Assembly (NCBI GenBank): GCA_963580285.1
Contig: CAUZLF010000699.1
Location: 1 to 64,000, forward strand
Reading direction: 5' to 3'
Origin: Lucinisca nassula
Taxonomy: Eukaryota; Mollusca; Bivalvia; Lucinida; Lucinidae
Length of the DNA stretch: 64,000 nucleotides
A program made the translations under genes and the position numbers. The notes beneath the pieces were generated by a model. The model was not told the origin of the DNA. It saw only the letters and a list, made by a program, of their open reading frames with translations, and searched no databases. Below are positions 1 through 11,600 of this stretch, one piece after another; position 1 is the first letter of the stretch, and every line of letters begins with the position of its first letter.

Positions 1-210
1 TAACGTATTGTTTAAACTTTGATCTTTAAATATGGGAAATATACAAATATTGTTGCTGAAAAAATGTGAGCAGCTTTTGCAAATGCAAAAGCTGCTCACA
101 TTTTTTTCAGCAAAAATTCCAAAAATTTTTATATTGAACTTGCTAGAACAGTTCACAATATGACCACTAATGAGCTCCTTATTGACGATGTTTTGAACAA
201 CTGGCCCCTA
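1..210. repeat. FB1 foldback copy, left end outside window
   Basis: A central hairpin (gcagcttttgcaaatgcaaa and its complement) is flanked by arms that end in 'tgaacaactggcccct'. The same unit recurs at 2351-2595, 9400-9645, 48358-48600 and 49109-49925. No ORF is present. Confidence 0.75.
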
Positions 211-354
211 ATGTTCAAAATTAATGACGTTAGTTAACATATCGCTAAAACTTTGCTCATTTAATATGGCAAGTATGCTAATATTTGTGCTGAAAAAAAA
301 ATGTGAGTAGCTTTTGCACTTGCAGCAGATAATCACATTTGTCCAGCAAAAATA
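211..354. repeat. FB1 foldback copy, partial and decayed
   Basis: It starts 'gttcaaaattaatgacgtta' like the other FB1 arms and keeps a degraded central hairpin. The right half is lost where the next MITE (355-532) begins. Confidence 0.6.
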
Positions 355-532
355 CAGTCCAACCTGTATTAAGCAAACACCTAAGGGTTAACAAAAATGT
401 GCTTGCTTGAGACAGGTGTTTGTTGAATACAGGTGAATTTTAATGCATTTATCATCTATGGGAATAACATGTATGGTTGCTTAAGACAGGTTGCTTGCTA
501 AATAGAGGTGGCCACTGTAGCAGGTTTATCTG
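355..532. mobile_element. MITE with CAGTCCAACCTG end, TA target
   Basis: About 178 bp, flanked by TA on both sides. A second copy at 5830-6007 shares the sequence end to end ('gtattaagcaa...aggtggccactgt'). The inner sequence has repeated 'tgcttgctta' words. It is nonautonomous, and the TA flanks suggest Tc1/mariner-type mobilisation. Confidence 0.65.
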
Positions 533-599
533 TACTAGTATAAGACACTGTACTTGCTAGAACACCTAACAAATCAATCACCTACAAGATTGTTAACCG

Positions 600-676
600 G
601 CCCCTATAGCTCAGTTGGTAGAGTGTCCGCTCCGGGGAACGGGAGGTCACAGGTTCGATTCCGGGCCGCGACATAC
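600..676 (+). repeat. tRNA-like sequence (pseudo-tRNA or SINE head)
   Basis: Good A box ('tagctcagttggtagag') and B box ('ggttcgattcc') at tRNA spacing. The 7-nt acceptor stem does not pair and the T stem has mismatches, so I do not call a functional tRNA. A tRNA-derived SINE head or pseudogene fits better. Confidence 0.5.
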
Positions 677-916
677 CAAAGTTGTTAAAAATGGTACTAG
701 CTGCTTCTCAATTGGCACTCAGATTTACGGGGTAGAGCTAGGACTGGTCGACGCAATGTCAGGATAATGTGACTGGGTGTGGTATCATGTAATGTGTCTG
801 GGACATGTATGGTTGCTTAAGTCAAAGTCACTCAAGATATCATCATACCAAACATTTGTGTCAAGGTATATTAAAATCCATCAATAAACTAGACTATCAA
901 GTGAGCATATGCTCAC

Positions 917-2006
917 TAATACCCCCGGCCAAAGCCATCGGTAACTTTCTGGCAATTCAAAGCCATCAAGTTTGACAAAAACCTATTATGAACACAGAAT
1001 TAATCTTGCAAAAGTAAGGAGAATACCATTACATCTAAATAACTCACCTGATAACTAATGAGATCTTGAACAGATGTTTTTCAAAGGGCAATAACTCTTG
1101 AAAGGAGCATAATCCGGACGAGAAAAAAAAAAGTGTCGGCTAATTTTCCATGAGGAATCCATATATGAAATTTCAAAACTCTAGCATACACGGTTCTAAA
1201 GTTATGCTATGCATCACTTTTACCATACAGTACAATGGCACAAATTACCAAAATGACAAAGGGCCATAACTCACAAAGTATTTTTCGGAATTTTGTCAAA
1301 AGTTAATCAGTTCATCTACTCATCACCACCAATCTATTCACCAACTTTCAAGGCTCTAGCTCCAATAGTTTTTGAGATATCTTGCTGACAAAATTTAAAA
1401 AAAAAAAAAAATATAACAAAGGGGAATAACTCTAAAGAACCTGGCCCCACAGCCCCAATTTTCTTTCCCACAATACAACTAGTTATGCATGTTGTTTGTA
1501 CCAAATTTCAAGTTTCTAGGTACAGTAGTTCCTGAGAAATCTTTGACACAAAATTTAAGGTAACTCACAAAATACACATCTCAGTAGCAAATATAACAAA
1601 GGAGAATAACTCTAAAGAACCTGGCCCCACAGCCCCAATTTTCTTTCCCACAATACAACTAGTTATGCATGTTGCTTGTACCAAATTTCAAGTTTCTAGG
1701 TACAGTAGATCTTGAGAAATCTTTGACACAAAATTTAAGGTAAGTCACAAAATGCACATCTCAGTAGCAAATATAACAAAGGGGAATAACTCTAAAGAAC
1801 CTGGCCCCACAGCCCCAATTTTCTTTCCCACAATACAACTAGTTATGCATGTTGTTTGTACCAAATTTCAAGTTTCTAGGTATAGTAGTTCCTGAGAAAT
1901 CTTTGACACAAAAAAAAGTTTACACACACACACACAGAAAGTTTACACACACACAGAAAAGACGAAAACTATATACCCCCATGGCATACTCCGTATGCCG
2001 GGGGTA
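917..2006. mobile_element. Pearl-like element, 180-bp x3 array
   Basis: The ends are inverted ('atacccccggc' on the left, 'gccgggggtat' on the right). Three near-identical 180-bp units start near 1413, 1593 and 1773 ('aactctaaagaacctggccc'). A short CA run lies near the right end. It sits inside another tandem-unit element whose array resumes at 2010. Confidence 0.65.
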
Positions 2007-2350
2007 TAATTAAGGCGCAAGAGCGATGACAAAGTTTTTCTAAAAATAGCCAGTGACCTTGACCTTCAGCCCCAGACCCTGAAAGTCGAACTCGCTCAAG
2101 ATATCATCATTGCCAACATTTTTGTGAAGTTATATTAAAATCCATCCATAAATGTAGGCACGAGAGCGATCACAAAGTTTTTTCTAAAAATAGCCACAGT
2201 GACCTTGACCTTCAGCACCGGAACCTGAAAGTCGAACTTGCTAGAGATATCATCATACCCAACATTTGTGTGAAGTTATATTAAAATCCATCAATAAATT
2301 AAGGTGCAAGAGCGATGACAATGTTTTTTCTAAAAATAGCCACAGTGACC

Positions 2351-2595
2351 AGGGGCAGGTTGTTCAAAACTAACGACGTCGTTAGTTAACGTATTGTTAA
2401 AACTTTGATCATTTATTATGTAAAATATACTGAAATTTTTGCTGAAAAAATGTGAGCAGCTTTTGCATTCGCAAAAGCTGCTCACATTTTTCCAGCAAAA
2501 ATACCAAAATTTACAATATTGTACTTGCTAGAACAGTTAACAATATGACCACTAACAAGCTCGTTAAGCTAACGATGCTTTGAACAACTGGGCCC
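2351..2595. repeat. FB1 foldback, full length
   Basis: The outer inverted ends are 'aggttgttcaaaactaacga' and 'ctttgaacaactgggccc'. The central stem is 'gagcagcttttgcattcgca' with its complement. It interrupts the 'cagtgacc' unit of the surrounding array. Confidence 0.75.
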
Positions 2596-2796
2596 TTGAT
2601 CCCGTGACCCTGAAAGTAGTGACCTTGACCTTAGGCCCTAGACCCTGAAAGTCAAAGTCACTGGAGATATCATTATACCAAACATTTCAGTGAAGCTATA
2701 TTAAAATCCATCAATAAATGAAGGCGCTAGAGCGATGACAATGTTTTTCTAAAAATAGCCACAGTGACCTTGACCTCCAGACCCCGCTATGTTTTT

Positions 2797-3064
2797 AAAA
2801 AGAAAAAAAAAAGAAAAAAGAAAAGAAAAAAAAAAAAAAAAAAAAACCTTCCTCCCCTGAGATTTGAACTCACGCAGCTTGCAGGTAAACTTTAACACAG
2901 AGAAGTAAGGGAGCTAATACAGAGGAAAATATTAACTTCTCAAAAAGTCCAATTTAAGCCAAAAAACCTGTAAAATGAAGTACAATGATAATGTTAAATA
3001 TTGTTTTTTAGCAATTATTAATTATATATTCAAAATAAAGTTTAAAACATCACATATAAGAGCT
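2797..3064. repeat. A/G-rich tract and 20-bp direct-repeat-flanked insert
   Basis: An A-rich run (2797-2846) is followed by 'gcttgcaggtaaactttaac', repeated exactly at about 2878-2897 and 3063-3082. The roughly 165-bp AT-rich segment between them may be an insertion with a 20-bp target duplication. No coding signal is seen. Confidence 0.35.
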
Positions 3065-3118
3065 TGCAGGTAAACTTTAACCAAATGCGGACGGCGACGC
3101 CGGATGCCTGGGGGTATG

Positions 3119-3661
3119 GCAATAGCTCCCCCTTACTTTCGTAAGGCGAGCTAATAATATAAATTAGTAATTTGATTGGTTGATAGACAGAAATGGGTGT
3201 GGCTTGGTATGAATATTCAGCAAGATAAGGGTTAAGTTCGCATCATGTTAATAAGTCCATGTACTGAACACCCCTCTGTAGAGAAAAATTAGATTTACGG
3301 GTATTCATTATTTTCCTTTTGTTTTGCTCAAAAGCATAGATTGTGGGTACTCATTAGTATGAGGTGGTTAAAATGAGCACCAACAATCTATATTTGGACC
3401 AGAAGTCAGAAAAATATTGAAAATTGCTAGTTCTAGACAGAAGAAAGACATAATTATTGTGCATTGGTGTTCTATCATAACAGAAAAATAAACTAGAAAT
3501 GGTGTTTGTAAAACACTATGCCCCCTACCATATGCTTGCCCATTAATGCCCAAATTTTCAAAGGGCCATAACTGAAGAACAAGATTTCATCCAACTTTTC
3601 CAGAATTTATTCAGAAGTTAATCAGGTTATCTCCTTATCACTACCAATCCATTCATCAACT
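3119..3661. other. Non-coding, one hairpin-H fragment
   Basis: No exon is supportable. The stretch 3300-3400 resembles one side of the hairpin-H family ('agattgtgggtactcattag'). The last 100 bases match the dispersed 'aagggccataact' repeat also seen near 1260 and 4575. Confidence 0.4.
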
Positions 3662-3876
3662 TTAACCCTTCTCTTGCTGAATATTCATTTTAGCCACACC
3701 CATCTCTATGACTTTGAACCAATCAGATTACTTGATGTAATTTAAACCTACAAATTCATAAACTGAATGTCAAACAGTGTAGATCCTGATCAGATGGCTT
3801 CTTCAGAAGCCATCTGATCTGGATCTACACTGTTTGCAAAGATAGGGGTTGTTGTGAACAGCAAGATAAGAGTTAA
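3662..3876 (-). mobile_element. MITE-A copy (TTAACCCTT ends)
   Basis: It begins TTAACCCTT and ends near 'aagagttaa'. A stem-loop (3774-3835) carries 'aaacagtgtagatcctgatc' and its complement. It is in reverse orientation to 15160-15372. Confidence 0.7.
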
Positions 3877-4177
3877 AGGCTTTTCCATCACTATGAAGTG
3901 GACTCTTCCATCACCAATATGGATAGATATTTTGTCAATGAACATCTTTTCTTCAAAATCACTAACAGAAACACAAATAGTTTAGATCATGATGAGACAA
4001 CTCATTATGAGCCATCTCATCTGGATCTACACTATTTGTATAGGGGCATAATCTGGATGAGAAAAAAATATGCATCAGCTATTTTTTCATGAGGAATTCA
4101 TATAGGAAATTTCAAAACCCCTAGCATATGCAGTTCTAAAGTTATGCTATGCATCACAAGCATATAATGTACAAATA

Positions 4178-4565
4178 CCGTATTCCTCCCATTTAGGGCC
4201 CTGGGCCCTTAAAAAATTGGAAAAAGAGGGGGCGCTTATTAGAGACAAAAAATCTTACCAGAACGGAGAGTTTAAAACTCATGACACACGGTTTTCTATT
4301 ACAATATGACTTGTATGACAACAATCATGACTTGGAAAGTACCAAGTGGTCAACACAGACACTTTGCGATAGCAGTGGGGCTTAGAAATACCTTGCATGA
4401 TGCACTTTACAGCAGATACTGCAATGATTGAATGGCTTATCTTTACTTTAGGTAAGCCAAAATAGTTTTTCCTCTGACAACAGAAGGGGGGCTTATTATT
4501 TTGTTCTTGGAAAAACAGTGAGGGGGCGCTTATAGGAGCAGGGGCGCTAAATGGGAGGAATACGG
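4178..4565. mobile_element. 388-bp MITE, TIR CCGTATTCCTCCCATTTA, TA duplicated
   Basis: The 18-bp ends are perfectly inverted (ccgtattcctcccattta / taaatgggaggaatacgg) with TA on each side. The subterminal 'gggggcgctta' words are also inverted. It splits a dispersed repeat whose intact form is seen at 1090-1300, so it is an insertion. Confidence 0.85.
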
Positions 4566-4756
4566 TACCCAAAGTGACAAAAGGCCATAACTCATGGAGT
4601 ATTTTTCGGAATTGCGTAACATATGGATGGATGAACAAAAAGGATGAACGACCCAGAAGCAATATGGCCCTCCAACTTCTTTGAAGTTGGGGGCATAATG
4701 AATTTGAAATTCTGTCTGCTAGTCATGATTATTGCTATCCCCTAAACCCTCACCAT

Positions 4757-5157
4757 TCTCAGTACAGAGGACCCTCGTTATAACGACAGTATTTGTTCCC
4801 TATATTTGTGCCGTTATAAAGAAGTTGCCGTTATAAAGAATCCCAGTTAGGAGTATGATAAGTAATAAAAGGCCTTTTCCCCATCATTACTCCAAGAAAC
4901 AATTTTTATAGATATTTGTTAGAATCGCCTCGGTGAGGCGATTCTAACAAATATCTATAAAATTTGCTTCTTGGAGTATTAGATTACAAGACTCTTTCAT
5001 GACTGTGGACTCGATTTATGCATTTCCAATTCGAGGGAAGCCCATGCCACTCGGAACCGAGGCTCAGCCTTTAGGTAAGTAGTCTTTCCATTCAAATTGT
5101 CGTTATAACGAGGTTTGCCGTTATAACGAATGTCGGTATAAAGAGGGTTGACTGTAT
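4757..5157. mobile_element. MITE with 'gttataacgac' ends and internal hairpin
   Basis: The inverted outer parts contain 'cctcgttataacgaca' and 'tcgttataacgagg'. The central hairpin (about 4895-4978) has 'aatcgcctcggtgaggcgatt'. A second copy is split into 38425-38522 and 43159-43411. Confidence 0.7.
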
Positions 5158-5306
5158 ATCAATCTGCTACACTCCTTCCCAATTTTCAGCCACTTGTGTT
5201 GCAAGATTTCAATTTTTAACCAATGGTATACTGGCAGAATATTCCATTGCTATATGTTGGACAAGACCATTTGTCATATAAGGGGTGTCAGGCCTATTTC
5301 TTTGTT

Positions 5307-5312
5307 TTTATT
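5307..5312 (-). terminator. Candidate polyadenylation signal AATAAA
   Basis: On the minus strand AATAAA lies about 160 nt after the dioxygenase stop codon (5473-5475). It is the first canonical hexamer I see there. No cleavage-site evidence is available. Confidence 0.4.
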
Positions 5313-5336
5313 CTATTTTTGATGGAAAATTCTGTT

Positions 5337-5442
5337 AGCAAACAGTGCAAGCCCTGATCAGATGCCGCAAACAGCATAGATCCTGATCAGCTGACTTCTG
5401 TGAAGCCAGCTGATAAATGGTAGATCTATACTGCTTCTGGTG
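5337..5442. repeat. GCAAACAGTG-type double hairpin in the predicted 3'UTR
   Basis: Rearranged copies of the shared hairpin ('aacagtgcaagccctgatca', 'gctgacttctgtgaagccag') lie between the dioxygenase stop and its candidate poly(A) signal, so they would be in the mature mRNA. Confidence 0.55.
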
Positions 5443-5472
5443 TGGATTAAAAATGCTAGAAAATGAAAATAT

Positions 5473-5624
5473 TCAAAGAGCATACCATCTCTGTAATATG
5501 ATTTTACGGCCCTTCTCCACTTTGTTGGCTTTGTGTATAGACAATGGTTCACATTTTCCATTTTCATCCATATTGTTCCAAACCAGAGCTCGGGCTTTCC
5601 TGGGCCTCACCCATATCCCTAATT
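5473..5624 (-). CDS. Dioxygenase last exon: distal His and 2OG Lys
   Basis: 152 nt; acceptor 'cctcttcccacag'. It encodes LGIWVRPRKARALVWNNMDE, then SIH (third Fe ligand) and GRK (2-oxoglutarate-binding Lys), and ends ILQRWYAL before TGA. It continues exon 4 in phase to give FPELGIWV, exactly as expected for the family. Confidence 0.9.
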
Positions 5625-8600
5625 CTGTGGGAAGAGGAAGACAACAAGAAAACAAATGAGTCTTAAAACATGCTTATTATGCGTTGCAAAAAGATTCAGC
5701 AAAACGGTCAGACAGCTGGGAAACTTTATGGCGCACGTAATCAGAGTTTGCCCCTAATTGTGTCATACTGTTCAAGAATATTGACCTATCAGAAGTTTTG
5801 TACAAGTGCATCACTAATGATTACCTATACAGTCCAACCTGTATTAAGCAAGCACCTAAGGGATAACCAAAATGTGCTTGCTTAGGATAGGTGCTTGCTT
5901 AATACAGGTGAATTTAAGTGCATTTGTCTTTTTCGGGAATCAAATGCATGCTTGCTTAAGACAGGACGCTTGTTTAATAGAGGTGGCCACTGTGACAGGT
6001 TTACCTGTAGTCTGTTTTTATATACAGTGAAATTCCGCTATTAAGGCCACCTAAAATTAAGACTTATTCTGCTTTAAAAAGTTTATTTTGAAGGCTGCAC
6101 TTAATCTTTCTTTTTGATTACTGCCTATAGTGTCCTGTGGTCAGTGACCACCTTTGGGACTGTTCAAAAGTGGTCTTAAAGACCACTTTTGAACAGTCCC
6201 AAAGGTGGTCTTAATACAGGAATTTTACTGTATACTGATTAATCGCTCGCTAAATTCAAACGTCATACATATAATATCCAGATGTGAGAGAACAATCCTA
6301 AGCTTGGACTTCCGAGAATAAATCATTCCAAAAATGAAAGAGAAGGGTGCTGTTTCATACTGTTGCTACTGATGTTCATTCTTGCAGTTGTCCAGTTTGT
6401 GAAACAAGGTATAATGACTGCTCTAAATTTCCATCCAAAAATAACTTCAGTAACACACAGTCTATGTGACAGCACAAGTGTAGTGCCTGGGTCACTTGGT
6501 TTGCTTAATCTTTCTGCAATGCATAGTAATGATATAGACAGCATGCAAAGGTTATGGCCAGCTTATGAATCAGGTCTTCCAACGGATTCTGACTTACAAT
6601 TGGGCAGCAAGGCCTGCTGTAGCCTGTAGGCTAGGAATGTTTTCGAGCAAGTTGTTTGTCAGTCAACCCAAAAATTATATATATATACAACTCAATGAGG
6701 CAGTTCTAACAATTACCCCCAACATGTGCTTTTTTTATATAGAAATAAGAAAATTATCCCCAAATTATCCTAATTACCGGTACGCCCCTCATCAGGCGCA
6801 ATACTGTTTGATCAGAGATTAAGGGGAATGGGAACACCTTCAGGGGAGGCAACTCCTGCTGGTTTCATTGGGCGACAGGGCTTGAGAAGTCATTTCATCT
6901 CAATGTCGGGTAAAAGTCCCACAGAATTGGATGCAACATCTCAAAATGACCTTTACCGTTTTGACGGGGACTTTAAACATCAAATCAAACAAACAAACAA
7001 ACCACCCACACCCTATCCTACATTGACCTACTGCTATATTTTGTATACCTGGAAACATGGTCTCTCCTCCCTCAGAAACTGTGTCTAGGTACACCAGTAC
7101 AGTGGCTACTCTATCTCTTTTATCGTCATTATCCTCTATACAGTCAGTATGGGTTTTGTAGCCTAAAATTACAAGAAAAATATGGAAATTAATGAACAGT
7201 AAAATTCCTATATTAAGACCACCTTTGGGACTGTTCAAAAGTGGTCTGTAAGACCACTTTTGAACAGTCTTAAATTTTGTCTTTTATTAGAAGACACTGA
7301 TTGTAGAAAACACAAAGAAAGAATAACTGAAACCTTCTCAATAAGCTTTTAAAAGCAGAGTTAATCTTAATTTTAGGTGGTCTTAATAGCAGAATTTTAC
7401 TTATTTCATGTAAATGTAACAGGTAGACCATGTGGCTCAGTAGCCCAGTCAGTAGTGTGTTTGCACGGTAAGCAAGGCCCTGGGTTCAAGACCCAGTTGT
7501 GCCATGTTCTTTTTCCTCCGCTGTGACAGTTGGTGGCTCAGTGTCCAGCACCGCATCTCATAGCATGAAAGAGTATGAAAAATAAGTCTTTCAGTTGGAC
7601 AGGATAGGCCTTAAAGATTTTGGAAGAGTCTCATTTGGCAGGGGGAAAAGGAAACAGGTAAACCTTGTGGCTCAATAGCTCAGTCGGTACAGTGTTTGCA
7701 GGTTATGCCAGAGGCCCTGGGATTGATTTCCGGTCAAGCCATTTTCTTTTTCCCTTCCCTGTGACACAAACAGTAACGGATCCAGAATCTTTTATGTCTA
7801 ATGACATACATTCACCAGACCCTGAGAAAATAGTCCCTACCTGTCACCAGAGAGTAAACTTAGCTTTACTAACCTCTAAGGCTGACACGATTAACCTTAT
7901 AATTGATTAATCGACTGATAAATTCAACAAAAATGATTATCATTTCTGATTTGCTTTTAATCAATTACTTGATAGGTACAATTTACTGCCCAAAGTTATG
8001 CCTAAAATAGCTGGATGAGTGGCAAACAGTGCAGACCCTGATGAGACGCCGCATTATGCGGCGTCTCATCTGGGTCTACACTGTTTGCTCAGGCCTGTCT
8101 GTTCAAATATACATATGGTAAAGTGCAACATATGGTAAGAGTAATGCTCAGACAGAAAGCCAGACAGGTAAAATAATGACAAAAACATTAGCGGGATTAC
8201 TAATCGATTATCGATCGCAATGACAGGACTGATAATCGATTATCTTTTCAGCTCCGATTAGCCAGCCCTACTAACCTCTGCATTTTTAGTAGAGAAAATG
8301 ATTAAATCATGCAAGGGGGAAGTCCCTTGTAAATTAGAGGATAACTGTATTCAAAATTGTCATTTCGGAAGGTACTACTAACCTCTGCATCTTTAGCAGA
8401 GAAAATGATTGAATCATATAAGGGGGGAAGAACCCTTGTAAATTAGGGGATAACTGTATTCAAAATTGTAATTTGGGAAGGTAAATCGGCGGTTTTACAG
8501 TCGATAATTTTGTTTTACGGCGACGCTTGAGCAAAGCCGTAAAACGCAATTTGCGACTGTAAAACAGACAATTTACCTGCCCAAATGACAATTTTGCAAA

Positions 8601-11600
8601 ACAGTTATACCCATTCTAATGCACGTATACGGTTGTTGATAAAAACTGTACTATTTTGCACAAAACGGCGAACACTGTGAGCTGCGTAAAAACAAATCCC
8701 TGCCAATGAAAAGTGACGTTACATGATAACGTTGAGTTTCCGACAGTATATCGCAGAATATACTGTCGCAAATGTTTGACGTTATCCAATCAAATATTGC
8801 GTTACAAACGCAAGTGCATTAGAATGTCATTTCTTTCCATGGGGTTTGAAGTGTTAATGAGCAGAGATTTTTTAGGTGCCTTAACCCATTTAGCACCGGA
8901 AACCCCAAAATGGGTCATTGGCAACAGTGCAGGCCCAGATGAGACGACGCAGAACGCGGCATCTGATCAGGGTCTACACTGTTTGCAAAATTTGCAGCCA
9001 ATATCCAAATGGTTTTTGAAGAAATCGCAACCTGACACCCCTAAATTCTGAAAAGGACTCCTGCTATATATAAGGTGGAATATTCCATTTGGTACAAAAA
9101 GGGTTATTGGGGGATAAGCTTGTCTGTTGGAATGCTTGCAGTGCACCCAAGACATTCTTTCTTTCTCCCCATGTAGAATAATAGTAAAATAAAATAACAG
9201 AAAAAGTAAAATAGCCCTTGTCCTGCTGAACCAGAATATGGACTAACTTTTGCAAACTGTGTAGATACATGTATATCAGATCACTTTTGATCTGTATCTA
9301 CACTGTTTGACATTCAGCTCAGAGATGTGAATTTTGTAGGAATAAATTACTTCAAGTAATCCGACTGGCTGAAAATCAGAAATGAGTGGGGCTTGTTAAC
9401 CTGGGGCCAGTTGTTCAAAACTAATGATGTCCTTAGCTAATGTATCGTTAAAACTTTGATCCTTTAATTTGGCAAATACGCTAATATTTTTGCTGAAAAA
9501 ATGTGAGCAGCTTTTGCAAATACAAAAGCTGCTCTCATTTTTTCAGCAAAAATAACACTATATTAGTATTGTCTTCATCACTTTGCTTGAAAAGTTAGTT
9601 TGATCACTAACAAGCTCATTAAGCTAAGGGAACAACTGGTCTCTGATGTGGTTTTGTTTGTGTGTATTGGAGTTTAACAGCCCAGTCAACACTATTTTAG
9701 GTCATTTTTGAGCTGGTCATTTTATCTATCCACACTTTTCTTGGGCAGGCTTATATATAAGCGGTTAACCAGTACATTGCACATTCTTTCGCCACAAACT
9801 GACAATTACCCTTCTTTAATCAATGGAAGGGAGAGAATGAGCGTAGAAAAGATTTCACGATCAATCTCCACAAAAGAATGTTGCCAACCCTGGCAGGTAT
9901 TGAACCCGTGTCCTCCTGATCACCAGCCAGATGCACAGCCAACTGAGCTACCCATCGAGGCCTGCCTCCGATGTGGTCAAACATGTCTTATTGTAGGATT
10001 TCGTTGTTCAATGTCTATTTTTTTTAGCAAAATCTTGATTTTGTTTAGGATCCAAACAACCGCAAGTGTTATAAACAGATTTAGTTGTATCATACAAAAA
10101 GTTCTCAGATTTTTTTTTTACCAATTCCCGTGGGGTAAGATGTGATCTGAAATTTTCCACCATTCTCAGGTAGCAGTCCCATAGCTTCCTTGACACGATG
10201 TTCGTAGATTGATGCAAACCGACTTTCTCCTCGGTAAAATGCTGTGCTATAACTCCAGTTCCCTTTAAACCAGTCCTTCAGTTGCTGAGAAAACGATGCA
10301 TTAACACATGTTGTGCCTGTTGTAAAAAAAGAAAGAAATATAATAGCCCTAACATAATGTGAACAAGTTCTCTAAGCACAGATTGTGGGTGCAATTTTCT
10401 CATGATAAGTTGTGATATATATTTCTTAATTATTTGGTGTCCAAGCTTAGAGTGTTGGTGCAGTTTTCATACGATACATTGGCATATATTTCTTATTTGG
10501 TCTCTTAGCACAGATTTGGGTGCAGTTTTCTAAGCAAAGATTGTAGGTGCAGTTTTCTGATGATAAGTTGCAATATATTTCTCATTTGGCCTCAAAGAAT
10601 AGATTGTGGGTGCAGTTTTCCAATGATAAGTTGTGAGATATTTCTTATTTGGTCTCCAAGCATAGATTGTGGGTGCAATTTTCATATGATAAGTTGTGAT
10701 ATATTTCTTATTTGGTATCTTAGCATAGATTGTGGGTGCAGTTTTCACATGGTAAGTTGGGATATATTTCTTATCTGGTCTCCAAGCATAGATTGTGGGT
10801 GAAATTTTCAAATGATAAGTTGTGATATATTTATCCCCACGTTTTTCAACGAAAAAGTGGGGATATTGTTATCGCCTCCGTCCGTCTGTCCGTCCGTCTG
10901 TCTGTCCGGCTATCTCCTCCTAAACCGTTAGCCGGAATTCAACCAAATTTGGTATGCGAGTTGCTTACATAAATGGCTTGCGCAAGAGCACATTTTTTTT
11001 TGTCCCCGCCCCCAGGGCCCTGGGGAGGGGTCAAAAGGTCAAATTTTGACCCAATTTCTTCAAAATGCAATAACAAAGTCAGTTTCGAAGATTTTTATTT
11101 GAAACTTTGTATGCTTACTCAATGGCAAGGGAGGTATAACATATTGAACGGGATTTTTGTTGCGTCACCTGGGTCATACCCTGGGGAGGGGTCAAAAGGT
11201 CAAATTTTGACCCAATTTCTTCAAAATGCAATAACAAAGTCAGTTTCGAAGATTTTTATTTGAAACTTTGTATGCTTACTCAATGGCAAGGGAGGTATAA
11301 CATATTGAACAGGATTTTTGTTGCGTCACCTGGGTCATACCCTGGGGAGGGGTCAAAAGGTCAAATTTTGACCCAATTTCTTCAAAATGCAATAACAAAG
11401 TCAGTTTCGAAGATTTTTATTATCCCCATGTTTTTCGAAGAAAAGTGGGGATATTGTTATCGCCTCCGTCCGTCCGTCTGTCTGTCCCTCCGTGCGTCCG
11501 TCCGTCCGTCTATCTCCTCCTACACCGTTCATTGGAATTCAACCAAATTTGGTGTGTGAGTTACATACATGAATGGCTTCTGCAAGAGCACATTAATTTT

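Larger units (their letters stand above)
820..3118. mobile_element. Pearl-like element with about 185-bp tandem array, interrupted
   Basis: Units containing 'aagatatcatcat', 'attaaaatccatcaataaa', 'gagcgatgacaa' and 'cagtgaccttgacc' repeat at 820-916, 2010-2350 and 2596-2790. The right end is near 'ggatgcctgggggtatgg'. The array is split by a second pearl-like element (917-2006) and an FB1 (2351-2595). The left boundary is unclear. Confidence 0.5.

Noticed and set aside
600..676. Functional tRNA gene
   Set aside because: A and B boxes are good, but the acceptor stem does not pair and the T stem has mismatches.
6323..6544. Alternative last exon of the dioxygenase gene ('HRLCVTEVIFGWKF' resembles an H..G.K motif)
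   Set aside because: The exon at 5473-5624 continues exon 4 as FPELGIWV and has the correct His-to-Lys spacing of ten; the 6.4-kb frame has no family features and the spacing is wrong.
10530..10811. Small proteins with a 'TIYAW/RPNKKYI' repeat on either strand
   Set aside because: Open frames across a minisatellite unit inside an intron, with no start context and no splice logic.
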